Assembly (NCBI RefSeq): GCF_900105515.1
Contig: NZ_FNSY01000001.1
Span: 5,878,001-5,942,000, forward strand
Reading direction: 5' to 3'
Length of the DNA: 64,000 bases
Origin: Streptomyces sp. 2131.1
GTDB taxonomy: Bacteria > Actinomycetota > Actinomycetes > Streptomycetales > Streptomycetaceae
Under the pieces are notes generated by a model. That model was given only the letters and a program-made list of their open reading frames with translations, made no database searches and was not told the DNA's origin. Positions 25,139 through 34,286 of this stretch are shown in pieces; the first letter of the stretch is position 1, and the number at the start of each line of letters is the position of its first letter. The position numbers and the translations under genes were made by a program.

Positions 25139-26059
25139 GTGTCCACGCTTCCCAGCACCCCGCAGTCCGCCGACAACCCGGCCACCGGCACCGCCCGCGT
25201 CAAGCGCGGCATGGCCGAGCAGCTCAAGGGCGGCGTGATCATGGACGTCGTCAACGCCGAGCAGGCGAAGATCGCCGAGGACGCGGGCGCCGTGGCCGTC
25301 ATGGCCCTGGAGCGGGTGCCGGCCGACATCCGCAAGGACGGCGGCGTGGCCCGGATGTCGGACCCGAACATGATCGAGGAGATCATCGAGTCGGTGTCCA
25401 TCCCGGTGATGGCCAAGTCCCGCATCGGTCACTTCGTCGAGGCACAGGTCCTTCAGTCCCTCGGCGTCGACTACATCGACGAGTCCGAGGTGCTGACCCC
25501 GGCCGACGAGGTCAACCACAGCGACAAGTTCGCGTTCACCACCCCGTTCGTCTGCGGCGCCACCAACCTGGGCGAGGCGCTGCGCCGTATCGCCGAGGGC
25601 GCGGCCATGATCCGCTCCAAGGGCGAGGCCGGTACGGGCAACGTCGTCGAGGCGGTCCGCCACCTGCGCCAGATCAAGAACGAGATCGCCCGGCTGCGCG
25701 GCTACGACAACAACGAGCTGTACGCCGCCGCCAAGGAGCTGCGCGCCCCCTACGAGCTGGTCAAGGAGGTCGCCGAGCTGGGCAAGCTGCCCGTCGTGCT
25801 GTTCTCCGCGGGCGGCGTGGCCACTCCGGCCGACGCGGCGCTGATGCGCCAGCTCGGTGCCGAGGGCGTCTTCGTCGGCTCCGGCATCTTCAAGTCCGGC
25901 GACCCGGCCAAGCGCGCCGCCGCCATCGTGAAGGCCACCACCTTCTACGACGACCCGAAGATCATCGCGGACGCGTCCCGGAACCTGGGCGAGGCCATGG
26001 TCGGCATCAACTGCGACACGCTGCCCGAGACCGAGCGCTACGCCAACCGCGGCTGGTAG
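25139..26059 (+). CDS. pdxS: Pyridoxal 5'-phosphate synthase subunit PdxS
   Basis: 306-residue (beta/alpha)8 barrel that makes PLP from ribose 5-phosphate, glyceraldehyde 3-phosphate and ammonia supplied by PdxT. Recognisable blocks are KRGMAEQLKGGVIMDVV, ALERVPADIRKDGG (with the catalytic lysine), MAKSRIGHFVEAQ, IRSKGEAGTGNVVEAVRH and GVFVGSGIFKS. GTG 25139 follows GAGG 6 nt upstream. It lies 6 bp before pdxT, forming the usual two-gene operon. Confidence 0.97.
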   Translation: MSTLPSTPQSADNPATGTARVKRGMAEQLKGGVIMDVVNAEQAKIAEDAGAVAVMALERVPADIRKDGGVARMSDPNMIEEIIESVSIPVMAKSRIGHFVEAQVLQSLGVDYIDESEVLTPADEVNHSDKFAFTTPFVCGATNLGEALRRIAEGAAMIRSKGEAGTGNVVEAVRHLRQIKNEIARLRGYDNNELYAAAKELRAPYELVKEVAELGKLPVVLFSAGGVATPADAALMRQLGAEGVFVGSGIFKSGDPAKRAAAIVKATTFYDDPKIIADASRNLGEAMVGINCDTLPETERYANRGW

Positions 26060-26065
26060 TCACCG

Positions 26066-26659
26066 ATGAGCGACACCCCTGTGATCGGAGTCCTGGCCCT
26101 CCAGGGCGACGTGCGGGAACACCTGATCGCCCTGGCCTCGGCGGACGCCCTGGCCAGGCCGGTCCGGCGTCCCGAGGAACTGGCCGAGGTCGACGGGCTG
26201 GTCCTGCCCGGCGGCGAGTCCACCACCATGTCCAAGCTGGCCGCCCTGTTCGGCATGCTGGAGCCCCTGCGCGAGCGGATCGCGGCCGGGATGCCGGTCT
26301 ACGGCACCTGCGCCGGGATGATCCTGCTCGCCGACAAGATCATCGACCCCCGCTCGGGCCAGGAGACGCTGGGCGGCATCGACATGATCGTGCGGCGTAA
26401 CGCTTTCGGGCGGCAGAACGAGTCCTTCGAGGCGGCCGTCGAGGTCGCCGGGATCGACGGCGGACCCGTGGAGGGGGTCTTCATCCGGGCCCCCTGGGTC
26501 GAGTCCGTGGGCGCCGCGGCCGAGGTCATCGCGGAGCACGGCGGCCACATCGTGGCCGTACGGCAGCAAAACGCCCTCGCCACGTCATTCCATCCGGAAC
26601 TGACCGGGGACCACCGCCTCCACGCGTACTTCACCGAGATGGTGCGCGCGGCCGGGTGA
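26066..26659 (+). CDS. pdxT: Pyridoxal 5'-phosphate synthase glutaminase subunit PdxT
   Basis: 197-residue class I glutamine amidotransferase that supplies ammonia to PdxS. LALQGDVREH and LPGGEST (47-53) are PdxT signatures. The catalytic triad is Cys82 in GTCAGM plus His176 and Glu178 in FHPEL. Start ATG 26066, 6 bp after pdxS. Confidence 0.97.
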   Translation: MSDTPVIGVLALQGDVREHLIALASADALARPVRRPEELAEVDGLVLPGGESTTMSKLAALFGMLEPLRERIAAGMPVYGTCAGMILLADKIIDPRSGQETLGGIDMIVRRNAFGRQNESFEAAVEVAGIDGGPVEGVFIRAPWVESVGAAAEVIAEHGGHIVAVRQQNALATSFHPELTGDHRLHAYFTEMVRAAG

Positions 26660-26720
26660 CTCGATCCCGGTAGGATCTCTCGGGTTCGTACGGAATTTGG
26701 TGACGCGAAGGAGAAGGCAG

Positions 26721-27473
26721 ATGTCCGGCCACTCTAAATGGGCTACGACGAAGCACAAGAAGGCCGTGATTGACGCCAAGCGCGGCAAGCTCTTCGCGAA
26801 GCTGATCAAGAACATCGAGGTCGCGGCCCGCACCGGCGGTGTGGACCCCGAGGGCAACCCGACCCTCGTGGACGCGATCCAGAAGGCGAAGAAGAGTTCG
26901 GTCCCGAACAAGAACATCGACTCCGCGGTCAAGCGCGGCGGCGGTCTCGAAGCGGGCGGCGTCGACTACCAGACGATCATGTACGAGGGTTACGGGCCCA
27001 ACGGTGTCGCGGTGCTCATCGAGTGCCTCACCGACAACCGCAACCGTGCCGCGTCCGACGTACGGGTCGCCATGACGCGCAACGGCGGCTCGATGGCCGA
27101 CCCGGGTTCCGTCTCGTACCTCTTCAACCGCAAGGGCGTCGTCATCGTCCCCAAGGGCGAGCTGACCGAGGACGACGTGCTCGGTGCCGTCCTGGAGGCG
27201 GGCGCCGAGGAGGTCAACGACCTCGGCGACAGCTACGAGGTCGTCAGCGAGGCCACCGACATGGTCGCGGTCCGCACGGCGCTCCAGGAGGCGGGCATCG
27301 ACTACGACTCGGCCGAGGCCAACTTCCTGCCCACCATGCAGGTCGACCTCGACGAGGAGGGCGCCCGCAAGATCTTCAAGCTGATCGACGCGCTGGAGGA
27401 CAGCGACGACGTGCAGAACGTCTTCGCCAACTTCGACGTCAGCGACGAGGTCATGGCGCAGGTCGACGCCTGA
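26721..27473 (+). CDS. yebC: YebC/PmpR-family protein
   Basis: 250-residue protein beginning MSGHSKWATTKHKKAVIDAKRGK, the invariant YebC start. The family includes transcriptional regulators, and some members relieve ribosome stalling at proline runs. The three-domain acidic protein has the normal length and the conserved YEGYGPNGVAVLIECLTDN block. A good ribosome site (AAGGAGAAGGCAG) precedes ATG 26721. It sits just upstream of ruvC, as in many bacteria, but a terminator and a separate ruvC promoter lie between them. Confidence 0.93.
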   Translation: MSGHSKWATTKHKKAVIDAKRGKLFAKLIKNIEVAARTGGVDPEGNPTLVDAIQKAKKSSVPNKNIDSAVKRGGGLEAGGVDYQTIMYEGYGPNGVAVLIECLTDNRNRAASDVRVAMTRNGGSMADPGSVSYLFNRKGVVIVPKGELTEDDVLGAVLEAGAEEVNDLGDSYEVVSEATDMVAVRTALQEAGIDYDSAEANFLPTMQVDLDEEGARKIFKLIDALEDSDDVQNVFANFDVSDEVMAQVDA

Positions 27474-27501
27474 GCCGCGTTCTGACAGGGCTGTTGTGGA
27501 C

Positions 27502-27530
27502 GGGCCGGCGGGGACACACCCCGCCGGCCC
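27502..27530. terminator. Terminator between yebC and ruvC
   Basis: Perfect 12-bp inverted repeat (27502-27513 with 27519-27530), loop ACACA, located 28 bp after the yebC stop and immediately before the ruvC promoter. Confidence 0.75.
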
Positions 27531-27536
27531 GCCGCA

Positions 27537-27559
27537 TTGTCGGTGCCGACCGATAGCCT
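27537..27559 (+). promoter_or_regulatory. RecA-independent DNA-damage-type promoter of ruvCAB
   Basis: TTGTCGGTGC (27537-27546), then 7 bp, then -10 TAGCCT (27554-27559). This matches the RecA-NDp promoter described in mycobacteria (TTGTCRGTG, 7-8 bp, TAGNNT), which is controlled by PafBC. The predicted start, about 27566, leaves a 33-nt leader before ruvC GTG 27599. Confidence 0.65.
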
Positions 27560-27598
27560 GCTGGAACAGTTGACCGATCGGCAGGGAGGGGGCGGACC

Positions 27599-28165
27599 GT
27601 GCGGGTGCTCGGCGTGGACCCAGGTCTGACCAGGTGCGGGGTCGGCGTCGTCGAAGGCGTCGCGGGGCGGCCCCTGACCATGCGCGGCGTGGGCGTCGTG
27701 CGCACCCCCGCCGACGCGGAGCTCGGCGACCGGCTCGTGGCGATCGAGCGCGGCATCGAGCAATGGCTCGACGAGCACCGCCCCGACTGCGTCGCCGTGG
27801 AACGGGTCTTCGCCCAGCACAACGTGCGCACGGTGATGGGCACCGCCCAGGCCAGCGCCGTCGCCATGCTCTGCGCGGCCAGGCGCGGCCTCCCGGTCGC
27901 CCTGCACACCCCGAGCGAGGTCAAGGCCGCCGTCTCCGGCAGCGGACGCGCCGACAAGGCACAGGTGGGTGCCATGGTGACCCGGCTCCTGCGGCTGGAC
28001 GCCCCGCCGAAACCGGCCGACGCCGCCGACGCCCTGGCGCTCGCCATCTGCCACATCTGGCGCGCCCCCGCCCTCAACCGCCTCCAGCAGGCGCACGCGG
28101 CCGCCGCCCGCACCCCGCGCGTCCCGCGCACCGCAGCCGTTCCCGTCCGGAAGGTCCCCCGATGA
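27599..28165 (+). CDS. ruvC: Holliday junction endodeoxyribonuclease RuvC
   Basis: 188-residue RNase H-fold resolvase that cuts Holliday junctions at branch points set by RuvAB. The acidic active site is seen in VLGVDPGLTRCG (Asp7), VAVERVFAQHN (Glu68) and KPADAADALALAICH near the C-terminus. GTG 27599 follows a GGAGGGGG tract. The stop overlaps the ruvA start (ATGA). Confidence 0.96.
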   Translation: MRVLGVDPGLTRCGVGVVEGVAGRPLTMRGVGVVRTPADAELGDRLVAIERGIEQWLDEHRPDCVAVERVFAQHNVRTVMGTAQASAVAMLCAARRGLPVALHTPSEVKAAVSGSGRADKAQVGAMVTRLLRLDAPPKPADAADALALAICHIWRAPALNRLQQAHAAAARTPRVPRTAAVPVRKVPR

Positions 28166-28788
28166 TCGCCTTCGTCAGCGGCCCCGTCGCCGCGCTCGCC
28201 CCGACCACGGCCGTCATCGAGGTCGGCGGCATCGGCATGGCCGTCCAGTGCGCCCCGAACACCCTGGCCTCCCTGCGCATCGGCCAGGAGGCGAGGCTCG
28301 CCACCTCCCTCGTCGTCCGCGAGGACTCGCTGACCCTGTACGGCTTCGCCGACGACGACGAACGGCAGGTCTTCGAGCTGCTCCAGACCGCCAGCGGCGT
28401 CGGGCCCCGGCTCGCCCAGGCCATGCTCGCCACGCACACCCCGGACGCCCTGCGCCTCGCCGTCGCCACCGGTGACGAGAAGGCCCTCACCGCCGTGTCC
28501 GGCATCGGCAAGAAGGGCGCCCAGAAGCTCCTGCTGGAACTGAAGGACCGGCTCGGCGACCCGGTCGGCGCCCACGCCCCCGGCCAGGGCATCGGCACCG
28601 CCGTCTCCTCCTCCTGGCGCGACCAGCTCCAGGCCGCCCTCATCGGCCTCGGCTACGCGACCCGCGAGGCGGACGAGGCGGTCGCCGCCGTCGCACCGCA
28701 GGCCGAGGAGGCCCTCGCCGCCGGCGGGACGCCGCCCGTGCCGCAGCTGCTGCGTGCCGCCCTCCAGACCCTCAACCGGGCACGCTGA
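28162..28788 (+). CDS. ruvA: Holliday junction branch-migration protein RuvA
   Basis: 208-residue junction-binding subunit that targets RuvB. It begins MIAFVSGPVAAL, the family start, followed by an OB-fold domain. Helix-hairpin-helix repeats are seen at LLQTASGVGPRLAQAML and LTAVSGIGKKGAQKLLLELKD. A flexible linker leads to a C-terminal domain ending LLRAALQTLNRAR that contacts RuvB. It overlaps ruvC by 4 bp. Confidence 0.96.
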   Translation: MIAFVSGPVAALAPTTAVIEVGGIGMAVQCAPNTLASLRIGQEARLATSLVVREDSLTLYGFADDDERQVFELLQTASGVGPRLAQAMLATHTPDALRLAVATGDEKALTAVSGIGKKGAQKLLLELKDRLGDPVGAHAPGQGIGTAVSSSWRDQLQAALIGLGYATREADEAVAAVAPQAEEALAAGGTPPVPQLLRAALQTLNRAR

Positions 28789-28864
28789 GCGGCGCGGGCC
28801 ACCCTTCTCCGCCCGGCCGGCCACCCCCGGCCGGGCACCGATACATCCGAGGCGGACAGACGAG

Positions 28865-29938
28865 ATGAACTGGGACGACACCGGCGCCGGCATGGACGAC
28901 CGGCTCGACGAGCGGCTGGTCGACGCCGGCGCGGACGGCGACGACACCGCGGTCGAGGCGGCGCTGCGACCCAAGGACCTCGACGAGTTCGTCGGCCAGG
29001 AAAAGGTGCGCGAACAGCTCGACCTCGTCCTCAAGGCCGCCCGAGCCCGCGGCGCCACCGCCGACCACGTGCTGCTCTCCGGCGCGCCGGGCCTCGGCAA
29101 GACCACCCTGTCCATGATCATCGCGGCGGAGATGAACGCCCCGATCCGGATCACCTCGGGCCCCGCCATCCAGCACGCCGGCGACCTCGCGGCGATCCTC
29201 TCCTCGCTCCAGGAGGGCGAGGTGCTGTTCCTGGACGAGATCCACCGCATGTCCCGGCCCGCCGAGGAGATGCTGTACATGGCCATGGAGGACTTCCGGG
29301 TCGACGTGATCGTCGGCAAGGGCCCCGGCGCCACCGCCATCCCGCTCGAGCTGCCCCCCTTCACCCTCGTCGGGGCGACCACCCGGGCCGGCCTCCTGCC
29401 ACCCCCGCTGCGCGACCGCTTCGGCTTCACCGGCCACATGGAGTTCTACGCCCCCGCCGAACTGGAACGGGTGATCCACCGCTCCGCCCGCCTGCTCGAC
29501 GTCGAACTGGACGCCGAGGGCGCCGCCGAGATCGCCGGGCGCTCCCGGGGCACGCCCCGTATCGCCAACCGGCTGCTGCGCCGCGTGCGGGACTACGCCC
29601 AGGTCAAGGCCGACGGCCGGATCGACCGGGAGATCGCCGCGGCGGCCCTCGGGGTGTACGAGGTCGACGCCCGGGGTCTCGACCGGCTGGACCGGGCGGT
29701 GCTCGGCGCGCTGCTGAAGCTGTTCGGCGGCGGCCCGGTCGGCCTGTCCACGCTCGCGGTGGCCGTGGGGGAGGAGCGCGAGACCGTCGAGGAGGTCGCA
29801 GAGCCCTTCCTCGTACGGGAGGGACTGCTGGCCAGGACGCCGCGCGGGCGGGTCGCCACACCCGCGGCGTGGGCCCATCTGGGAATGGTGCCGCCGCAGC
29901 ACGGCGTAACGGGACAACAGGGCCTGTTCGGGGCGTGA
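28865..29938 (+). CDS. ruvB: Holliday junction ATP-dependent helicase RuvB
   Basis: 357-residue AAA+ motor that drives branch migration. Walker A is GAPGLGKTT (73-81), Walker B is LFLDEIHR, and VGATTRAGLLPPPLRDRF holds sensor I and the arginine finger. A winged-helix C-terminal domain follows (GLDRLDRAVLGALLKLFGGGPVG). An acidic N-terminal extension of about 30 residues precedes the core, as in other actinobacteria. ATG 28865; 76 bp separates it from ruvA. Confidence 0.96.
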   Translation: MNWDDTGAGMDDRLDERLVDAGADGDDTAVEAALRPKDLDEFVGQEKVREQLDLVLKAARARGATADHVLLSGAPGLGKTTLSMIIAAEMNAPIRITSGPAIQHAGDLAAILSSLQEGEVLFLDEIHRMSRPAEEMLYMAMEDFRVDVIVGKGPGATAIPLELPPFTLVGATTRAGLLPPPLRDRFGFTGHMEFYAPAELERVIHRSARLLDVELDAEGAAEIAGRSRGTPRIANRLLRRVRDYAQVKADGRIDREIAAAALGVYEVDARGLDRLDRAVLGALLKLFGGGPVGLSTLAVAVGEERETVEEVAEPFLVREGLLARTPRGRVATPAAWAHLGMVPPQHGVTGQQGLFGA

Positions 29939-30103
29939 TGAGTCACAGGTTGACCGGAAGCGGAACCACGGTGCCATGCTGGGCGTTGTTCCATCGATGC
30001 GGACTCGCTTAGACTCCGCCGATGCCGCCCTTAAAGGGTCGGTGTGCCCACCCCCGTAGACCAGGCCGCTTTCCAGTGCGGTCGTGCGAAGGAAACTCGT
30101 CCC

Positions 30104-30586
30104 GTGAATCCCGTGACTCTCCTCCCCTTCATCGTGCTCATCGGGGCCATGTTCCTGATGACGCGGTCCGCCAAGAAGAAGCAGGCGGCGGCTGCGGCCA
30201 TGCGCAATGAAATGCAGCCCGGCACCGGCGTCCGGACGATCGGGGGCATGTACGCCACCGTCAAGGAGCTTCACGACGACACGGTCCTCCTCGAGGTCGC
30301 TCCCGGCGTACACGCCATCTACGCCAAGAACGCCATCGGCGCCGTCCTCGACGACGCGGAGTACAACCGCATCGTGCACGGTGACACTCCGGAGCTGGAC
30401 GTCGACGGCGCGGTCGTTCCCGACGACGCCTCCTCGCTGACCGGGCTCGACGACGCCGAGTCCGACGACGCCAAGACCGACCTGGTCAAGAAGACCGACT
30501 CGGACAAGGGCGACGAGGACGAGGCCAAGGCCGAGGACGAGAAGAAGTCCGACGGCAAGGCCGACGGCGAGGCCGACGCGAAGTAG
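30104..30586 (+). CDS. yajC: Preprotein translocase accessory subunit YajC
   Basis: 160-residue protein with one N-terminal membrane helix (TLLPFIVLIGAMFLMT, 5-20), the basic RSAKKKQ stop-transfer, and the conserved soluble patch GTGVRTIGGMYATVKEL. YajC associates with SecDF and SecYEG. The C-terminal 60 residues is an unusual run of Asp, Glu, Lys and Ala, expected to be disordered. GTG 30104 fits the family N-terminus (MNPVTLLPF). It lies 148 bp upstream of secD. Confidence 0.92.
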   Translation: MNPVTLLPFIVLIGAMFLMTRSAKKKQAAAAAMRNEMQPGTGVRTIGGMYATVKELHDDTVLLEVAPGVHAIYAKNAIGAVLDDAEYNRIVHGDTPELDVDGAVVPDDASSLTGLDDAESDDAKTDLVKKTDSDKGDEDEAKAEDEKKSDGKADGEADAK

Positions 30587-30734
30587 CACACACGACGCGG
30601 GGCGGCCGTGAGCCGACAGGCATCCGGCCGGCCCCGGTCCGTGCGCTCCTTCGCGGGGGCGGGCCCCCACTAAACTTCGTGGCCGCTCGGGCGCATACCC
30701 GGCGCGGGGCGGTTGGACAGGGAGAAACGACAAG

Positions 30735-32477
30735 GTGGCAGCACCGAAGAAGGGCCGGGGCGCGGCCGGCGGTCAGGGGAAGCCAGGGCGTGCCCTGGCG
30801 CTGATCCTGATCGTCATGGCCGCCCTCACGGGCGGGATGTTCCTGGCCAAGCAGCCGACGCCGCGACTCGGCATCGACCTTGCGGGCGGTACCTCCATCA
30901 CGCTGGAGGCCAAGGCCGAGCCGGGCCAGGAAAAGGCGGTCAACAAGACCAACATGGACACCGCGGTCGAGATCATGGAGCGCCGCGTCAACGGTCTTGG
31001 TGTCTCCGAGGCCGAGGTCCAGACCCAGGGCACGCGCAACATCATCGTCAACATCCCCAAGGGCACGAACTCCGCCCAGGCCCGGGCACAGGTCGGCACC
31101 ACGGCCAAGCTGTACTTCCGGCCCGTGCTGACCGTCACCCAGGGCACTCCCACCCCCGAGCCCAGCGCCTCGCCCTCCGGCAAGGCCAGCGGCTCCCCCT
31201 CGCCGAAGGCGTCCGCCTCCGCCTCCGAGAAGGCGACGGACGGCGACAAGGCCGCCAGCCCCTCCTCGAAGCCGTCCGCGTCCGCCACCACTCAGGGCCG
31301 CGCGGTCACCGGCGCCCTGAAGGCCGACTCCTCGCCGTCGCCGAAGGCCAGCGAGTCCGCGTCCGCCGAGGACCAGGCGGCCGCAGCGAAGCTCCAGAAG
31401 CAGTTCCAGGAGCTCGACTGCTCCAACAAGGCGTCGCGCGCCAAGGCCGCCCAGGGCAGCAAGGCAGGCGACACGGTCGTCGCCTGCGGCCAGGACGACA
31501 ACATGAAGTACGTCCTCGGCCCGGCCGAGGTCTCCGGCACCGAGGTCAAGAGCGCCAAGGCCGCCTTCGACCAGCAGCGCGGCATGTGGATCGTCCAGAT
31601 GGAGTTCACCGGCAAGGGCTCCAAGCAGTTCCAGACGATCACCAAGAAGCTCTCCGCGCAGCAGGAGCCGCAGAACCAGTTCGCCATCGCGCTGGACGGC
31701 GAGGTCGTCTCCGCCCCCCGCGTCAGCGAGCAGCTGAGCGGTAGCGCCGAGATCTCCGGCAGTTTCCAGCAGGACACCGCCGAGGCCCTGGCCAACCAGC
31801 TCTCCTACGGTGCGCTCCCGCTCTCCTTCAAGGAGCAGAGCGTCACCACCGTCACCGCCGCCCTCGGCGGCGAGCAGCTGCGGGCCGGGCTCATCGCCGG
31901 CGCCATCGGCCTCGCCCTCGTGGTCATCTACCTGGTGGCCTACTACCGAGGCCTGGCGTTCATCGCCCTGCTCAGCCTCCTGGTCTCCGGCATCCTCAGC
32001 TACACGATCATGTCGCTGCTCGGCCCGGCCATCGGCTTCGCGCTGAACCTTCCGGCCGTCTGCGGTGCCATCGTGGCCATCGGTATCACCGCCGACTCGT
32101 TCATCGTGTACTTCGAACGCATCCGGGACGAGATCCGCGAGGGCCGCACGCTGCGGCCCGCGGTGGAGCGCGGCTGGCCGCGTGCCCGGCGCACCATCCT
32201 GGTCTCGGACTTCGTGTCGTTCCTCGCCGCGGCCGTCCTGTTCGTGGTGACCGTCGGCAAGGTCCAGGGTTTCGCGTTCACGCTGGGTCTCACCACCCTG
32301 CTCGACGTCGTCGTGGTGTTCTTCTTCACCAAGCCGCTCATGACGATCATGGCGCGCAAGAAGTTCTTCGCCAGTGGTCACCCGTGGTCCGGTCTGGACC
32401 CGAAGCGTCTCGGTGCCAAGCCGCCGCTGCGCCGCTCCCGCCGTACCAACGCCCCCACCGAACCGAAGGAGGCGTGA
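30735..32477 (+). CDS. secD: Protein translocase subunit SecD
   Basis: 580-residue RND-type membrane protein that uses the proton gradient to help pull proteins through SecYEG. The first helix is near 18-36, the periplasmic-type P1 domain begins with LGIDLAGGTSITLEAK, and five further helices end the protein (about 370-560). A low-complexity insert of about 70 residues, rich in Ser, Ala, Pro and Lys (about 137-210), splits the external domain. GTG 30735 is preceded by GGAGAAACGACAAG. The secF ATG follows the stop by 1 bp. Confidence 0.95.
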   Translation: MAAPKKGRGAAGGQGKPGRALALILIVMAALTGGMFLAKQPTPRLGIDLAGGTSITLEAKAEPGQEKAVNKTNMDTAVEIMERRVNGLGVSEAEVQTQGTRNIIVNIPKGTNSAQARAQVGTTAKLYFRPVLTVTQGTPTPEPSASPSGKASGSPSPKASASASEKATDGDKAASPSSKPSASATTQGRAVTGALKADSSPSPKASESASAEDQAAAAKLQKQFQELDCSNKASRAKAAQGSKAGDTVVACGQDDNMKYVLGPAEVSGTEVKSAKAAFDQQRGMWIVQMEFTGKGSKQFQTITKKLSAQQEPQNQFAIALDGEVVSAPRVSEQLSGSAEISGSFQQDTAEALANQLSYGALPLSFKEQSVTTVTAALGGEQLRAGLIAGAIGLALVVIYLVAYYRGLAFIALLSLLVSGILSYTIMSLLGPAIGFALNLPAVCGAIVAIGITADSFIVYFERIRDEIREGRTLRPAVERGWPRARRTILVSDFVSFLAAAVLFVVTVGKVQGFAFTLGLTTLLDVVVVFFFTKPLMTIMARKKFFASGHPWSGLDPKRLGAKPPLRRSRRTNAPTEPKEA

Positions 32478-32478
32478 G

Positions 32479-33588
32479 ATGTCGCGACTCGGGAATCTCG
32501 GCGCCCGTCTCTACCGAGGCGAGGTCGGCTACGACTTCATCGGCAAGCGCAGGATCTGGTACGGCGTCTCGGTCCTGATCACCATCACGGCGATCGTCGG
32601 CCTGGCCGTCAGCGGCCTGAACATGGGCATCGAGTTCAAGGGCGGTGCCGTCTTCACCACCCCGAAGACGAGCGTGTCCGTCGACCACGCCGAGGAGGTG
32701 GCGTCGGAGGCATCCGGCCACCAGGCCATCGTCCAGAAGCTCGGCAACGGCGGTCTGCGCATCCAGATCACCGAGGTCGACACCGCCAAGTCGGACCAGA
32801 TCAAGGACAAGCTCTCCGAGGAGCTGTCCGTCCCCTCGGAGAAGATCGCCGCCGACCTGGTCGGCCCCAGCTGGGGCGAGCAGATCGCGAACAAGGCCTG
32901 GACCGGCCTCGGCGTCTTCATGGTCCTGGTCGTGATCTACCTGGCCATCGCCTTCGAGTGGCGGATGGCCGTCGCGGCCCTGGTCGCGCTGATCCACGAC
33001 ATCACCATCACGGTCGGCGTCTACGCCTTGGTCGGCTTCGAGGTCACCCCGGGCACCGTGATCGGTCTGCTCACCATCCTCGGTTACTCCCTCTACGACA
33101 CGGTCGTCGTCTTCGACAGCCTCAAGGAGGGCACGAAGGGGATCACCAAGCAGACCCGGTGGACGTACAGCGACGTCGCCAACCGCTCCATCAACAGCAC
33201 GCTGGTCCGTTCGATCAACACCACCGTCGTGGCGCTGCTGCCGGTCGCCGGTCTGCTGTTCATCGGCGGCGGTGTCCTCGGTGCCGGCATGCTGAACGAC
33301 ATCTCGCTCGCCCTCTTCGTCGGCCTCGCGGCCGGTGCGTACTCCTCGATCTTCATCGCCACCCCGCTGGTCGCCGACCTCAAGGAACGCGAGCCGCAGA
33401 TGAAGGCCCTGAAGAAGCGGGTCCTCGCCAAGCGCGCGGCCGCCTCCGCCAAGGGCGAGGCCACCGAGGCGGAGCAGGCCGACGAGGACCTGACCGACAC
33501 GGACGACGCCGCGCCCGCCGGTGCGGTCGTCGGCCAGCGCCAGCAGCCCCCCAGGGGCCACGGCCGCACCTCGGAGAAGCGTCGATGA
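32479..33588 (+). CDS. secF: Protein translocase subunit SecF
   Basis: 369-residue partner of SecD with six predicted helices. The first is near 24-42 (RIWYGVSVLITITAIVGLAV), followed by the external domain GMNIEFKGG-type block (NMGIEFKGGAVF). The conserved GYSLYDTVVVFDSLKE motif lies in the membrane core. The C-terminal tail is hydrophilic and alanine-rich. AAGGAGG precedes ATG 32479. It overlaps apt by 4 bp, so apt is read as part of the same transcript. Confidence 0.95.
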   Translation: MSRLGNLGARLYRGEVGYDFIGKRRIWYGVSVLITITAIVGLAVSGLNMGIEFKGGAVFTTPKTSVSVDHAEEVASEASGHQAIVQKLGNGGLRIQITEVDTAKSDQIKDKLSEELSVPSEKIAADLVGPSWGEQIANKAWTGLGVFMVLVVIYLAIAFEWRMAVAALVALIHDITITVGVYALVGFEVTPGTVIGLLTILGYSLYDTVVVFDSLKEGTKGITKQTRWTYSDVANRSINSTLVRSINTTVVALLPVAGLLFIGGGVLGAGMLNDISLALFVGLAAGAYSSIFIATPLVADLKEREPQMKALKKRVLAKRAAASAKGEATEAEQADEDLTDTDDAAPAGAVVGQRQQPPRGHGRTSEKRR

Positions 33589-34136
33589 CCAGCACCGCCG
33601 AGAGCACGAGGGAACTCCTGCTCAGCCGCATCCGTGACGTGGCGGACTACCCGAAGCCGGGCGTGATGTTCAAGGACATCACGCCGCTGCTGGCGGACCC
33701 GGTCGCGTTCACGGCCCTGACCGACACCCTCGCGGAGCTGTGCCTGCGGCACGGCGCCACGAAGATCGTCGGCCTGGAGGCCCGCGGCTTCATCCTGGCC
33801 GCACCCGTCGCGGTCCGGGCCGGCCTGGGCTTCGTACCCGTCCGAAAGGCCGGGAAGCTGCCGGGAGCCACGCTCAGCCAGGCGTACGAGCTGGAGTACG
33901 GCACCGCGGAGATCGAGATCCACGCGGAGGACCTGTCGCCGGAGGACCGCATCATGGTCATCGACGACGTCCTGGCCACCGGCGGCACCGCCGACGCCTC
34001 CCTGGAGCTCATCCGCCGGGCCGGCGCCCAGGTCGCCGGAGTCGCCGTCCTCATGGAGCTGGGCTTCCTGGACGGCCGGGCCCGGCTGGCCGACGGCCTG
34101 CGCGGGGCTCCGCTGGAGGCCCTGATCACGGTCTGA
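33585..34136 (+). CDS. apt: Adenine phosphoribosyltransferase
   Basis: 183-residue purine-salvage enzyme converting adenine and PRPP to AMP. PRPP-binding motif MVIDDVLATGGT is intact, and GLEARGFILAAPVA and PVRKAGKLPG are Apt signatures. ATG 33585 overlaps the secF stop. It is followed by a strong terminator that closes the secD-secF-apt unit and separates it from relA. Confidence 0.95.
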   Translation: MTSTAESTRELLLSRIRDVADYPKPGVMFKDITPLLADPVAFTALTDTLAELCLRHGATKIVGLEARGFILAAPVAVRAGLGFVPVRKAGKLPGATLSQAYELEYGTAEIEIHAEDLSPEDRIMVIDDVLATGGTADASLELIRRAGAQVAGVAVLMELGFLDGRARLADGLRGAPLEALITV

Positions 34137-34152
34137 GGACCGCCCGCACCAC

Positions 34153-34192
34153 CGTCGAGGGGCACCCGGGAACATCCGGGTGCCCCTCGACG
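34153..34192. terminator. Terminator after secDF-apt
   Basis: Perfect 17-bp inverted repeat (34153-34169 with 34176-34192), 6-nt loop, 16 bp after the apt stop. It means relA is likely transcribed from its own promoter in the remaining 95 bp. Confidence 0.85.
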
Positions 34193-34286
34193 TTGTCAGG
34201 GCTCTCACGGTCCCCGGGGGAGGACGAGCCGTCGGGTCGTTACGATGGCCCTTCCGGGTGTGTCCGGATCCGCACGAGGAGCGCTC

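Noticed and set aside
34245..34286. Upstream ATG start for relA
   Set aside because: The TTG at 34287 has a well-spaced AGGAG and gives the N-terminus expected for Streptomyces RelA; the 14 extra residues look like leader sequence.
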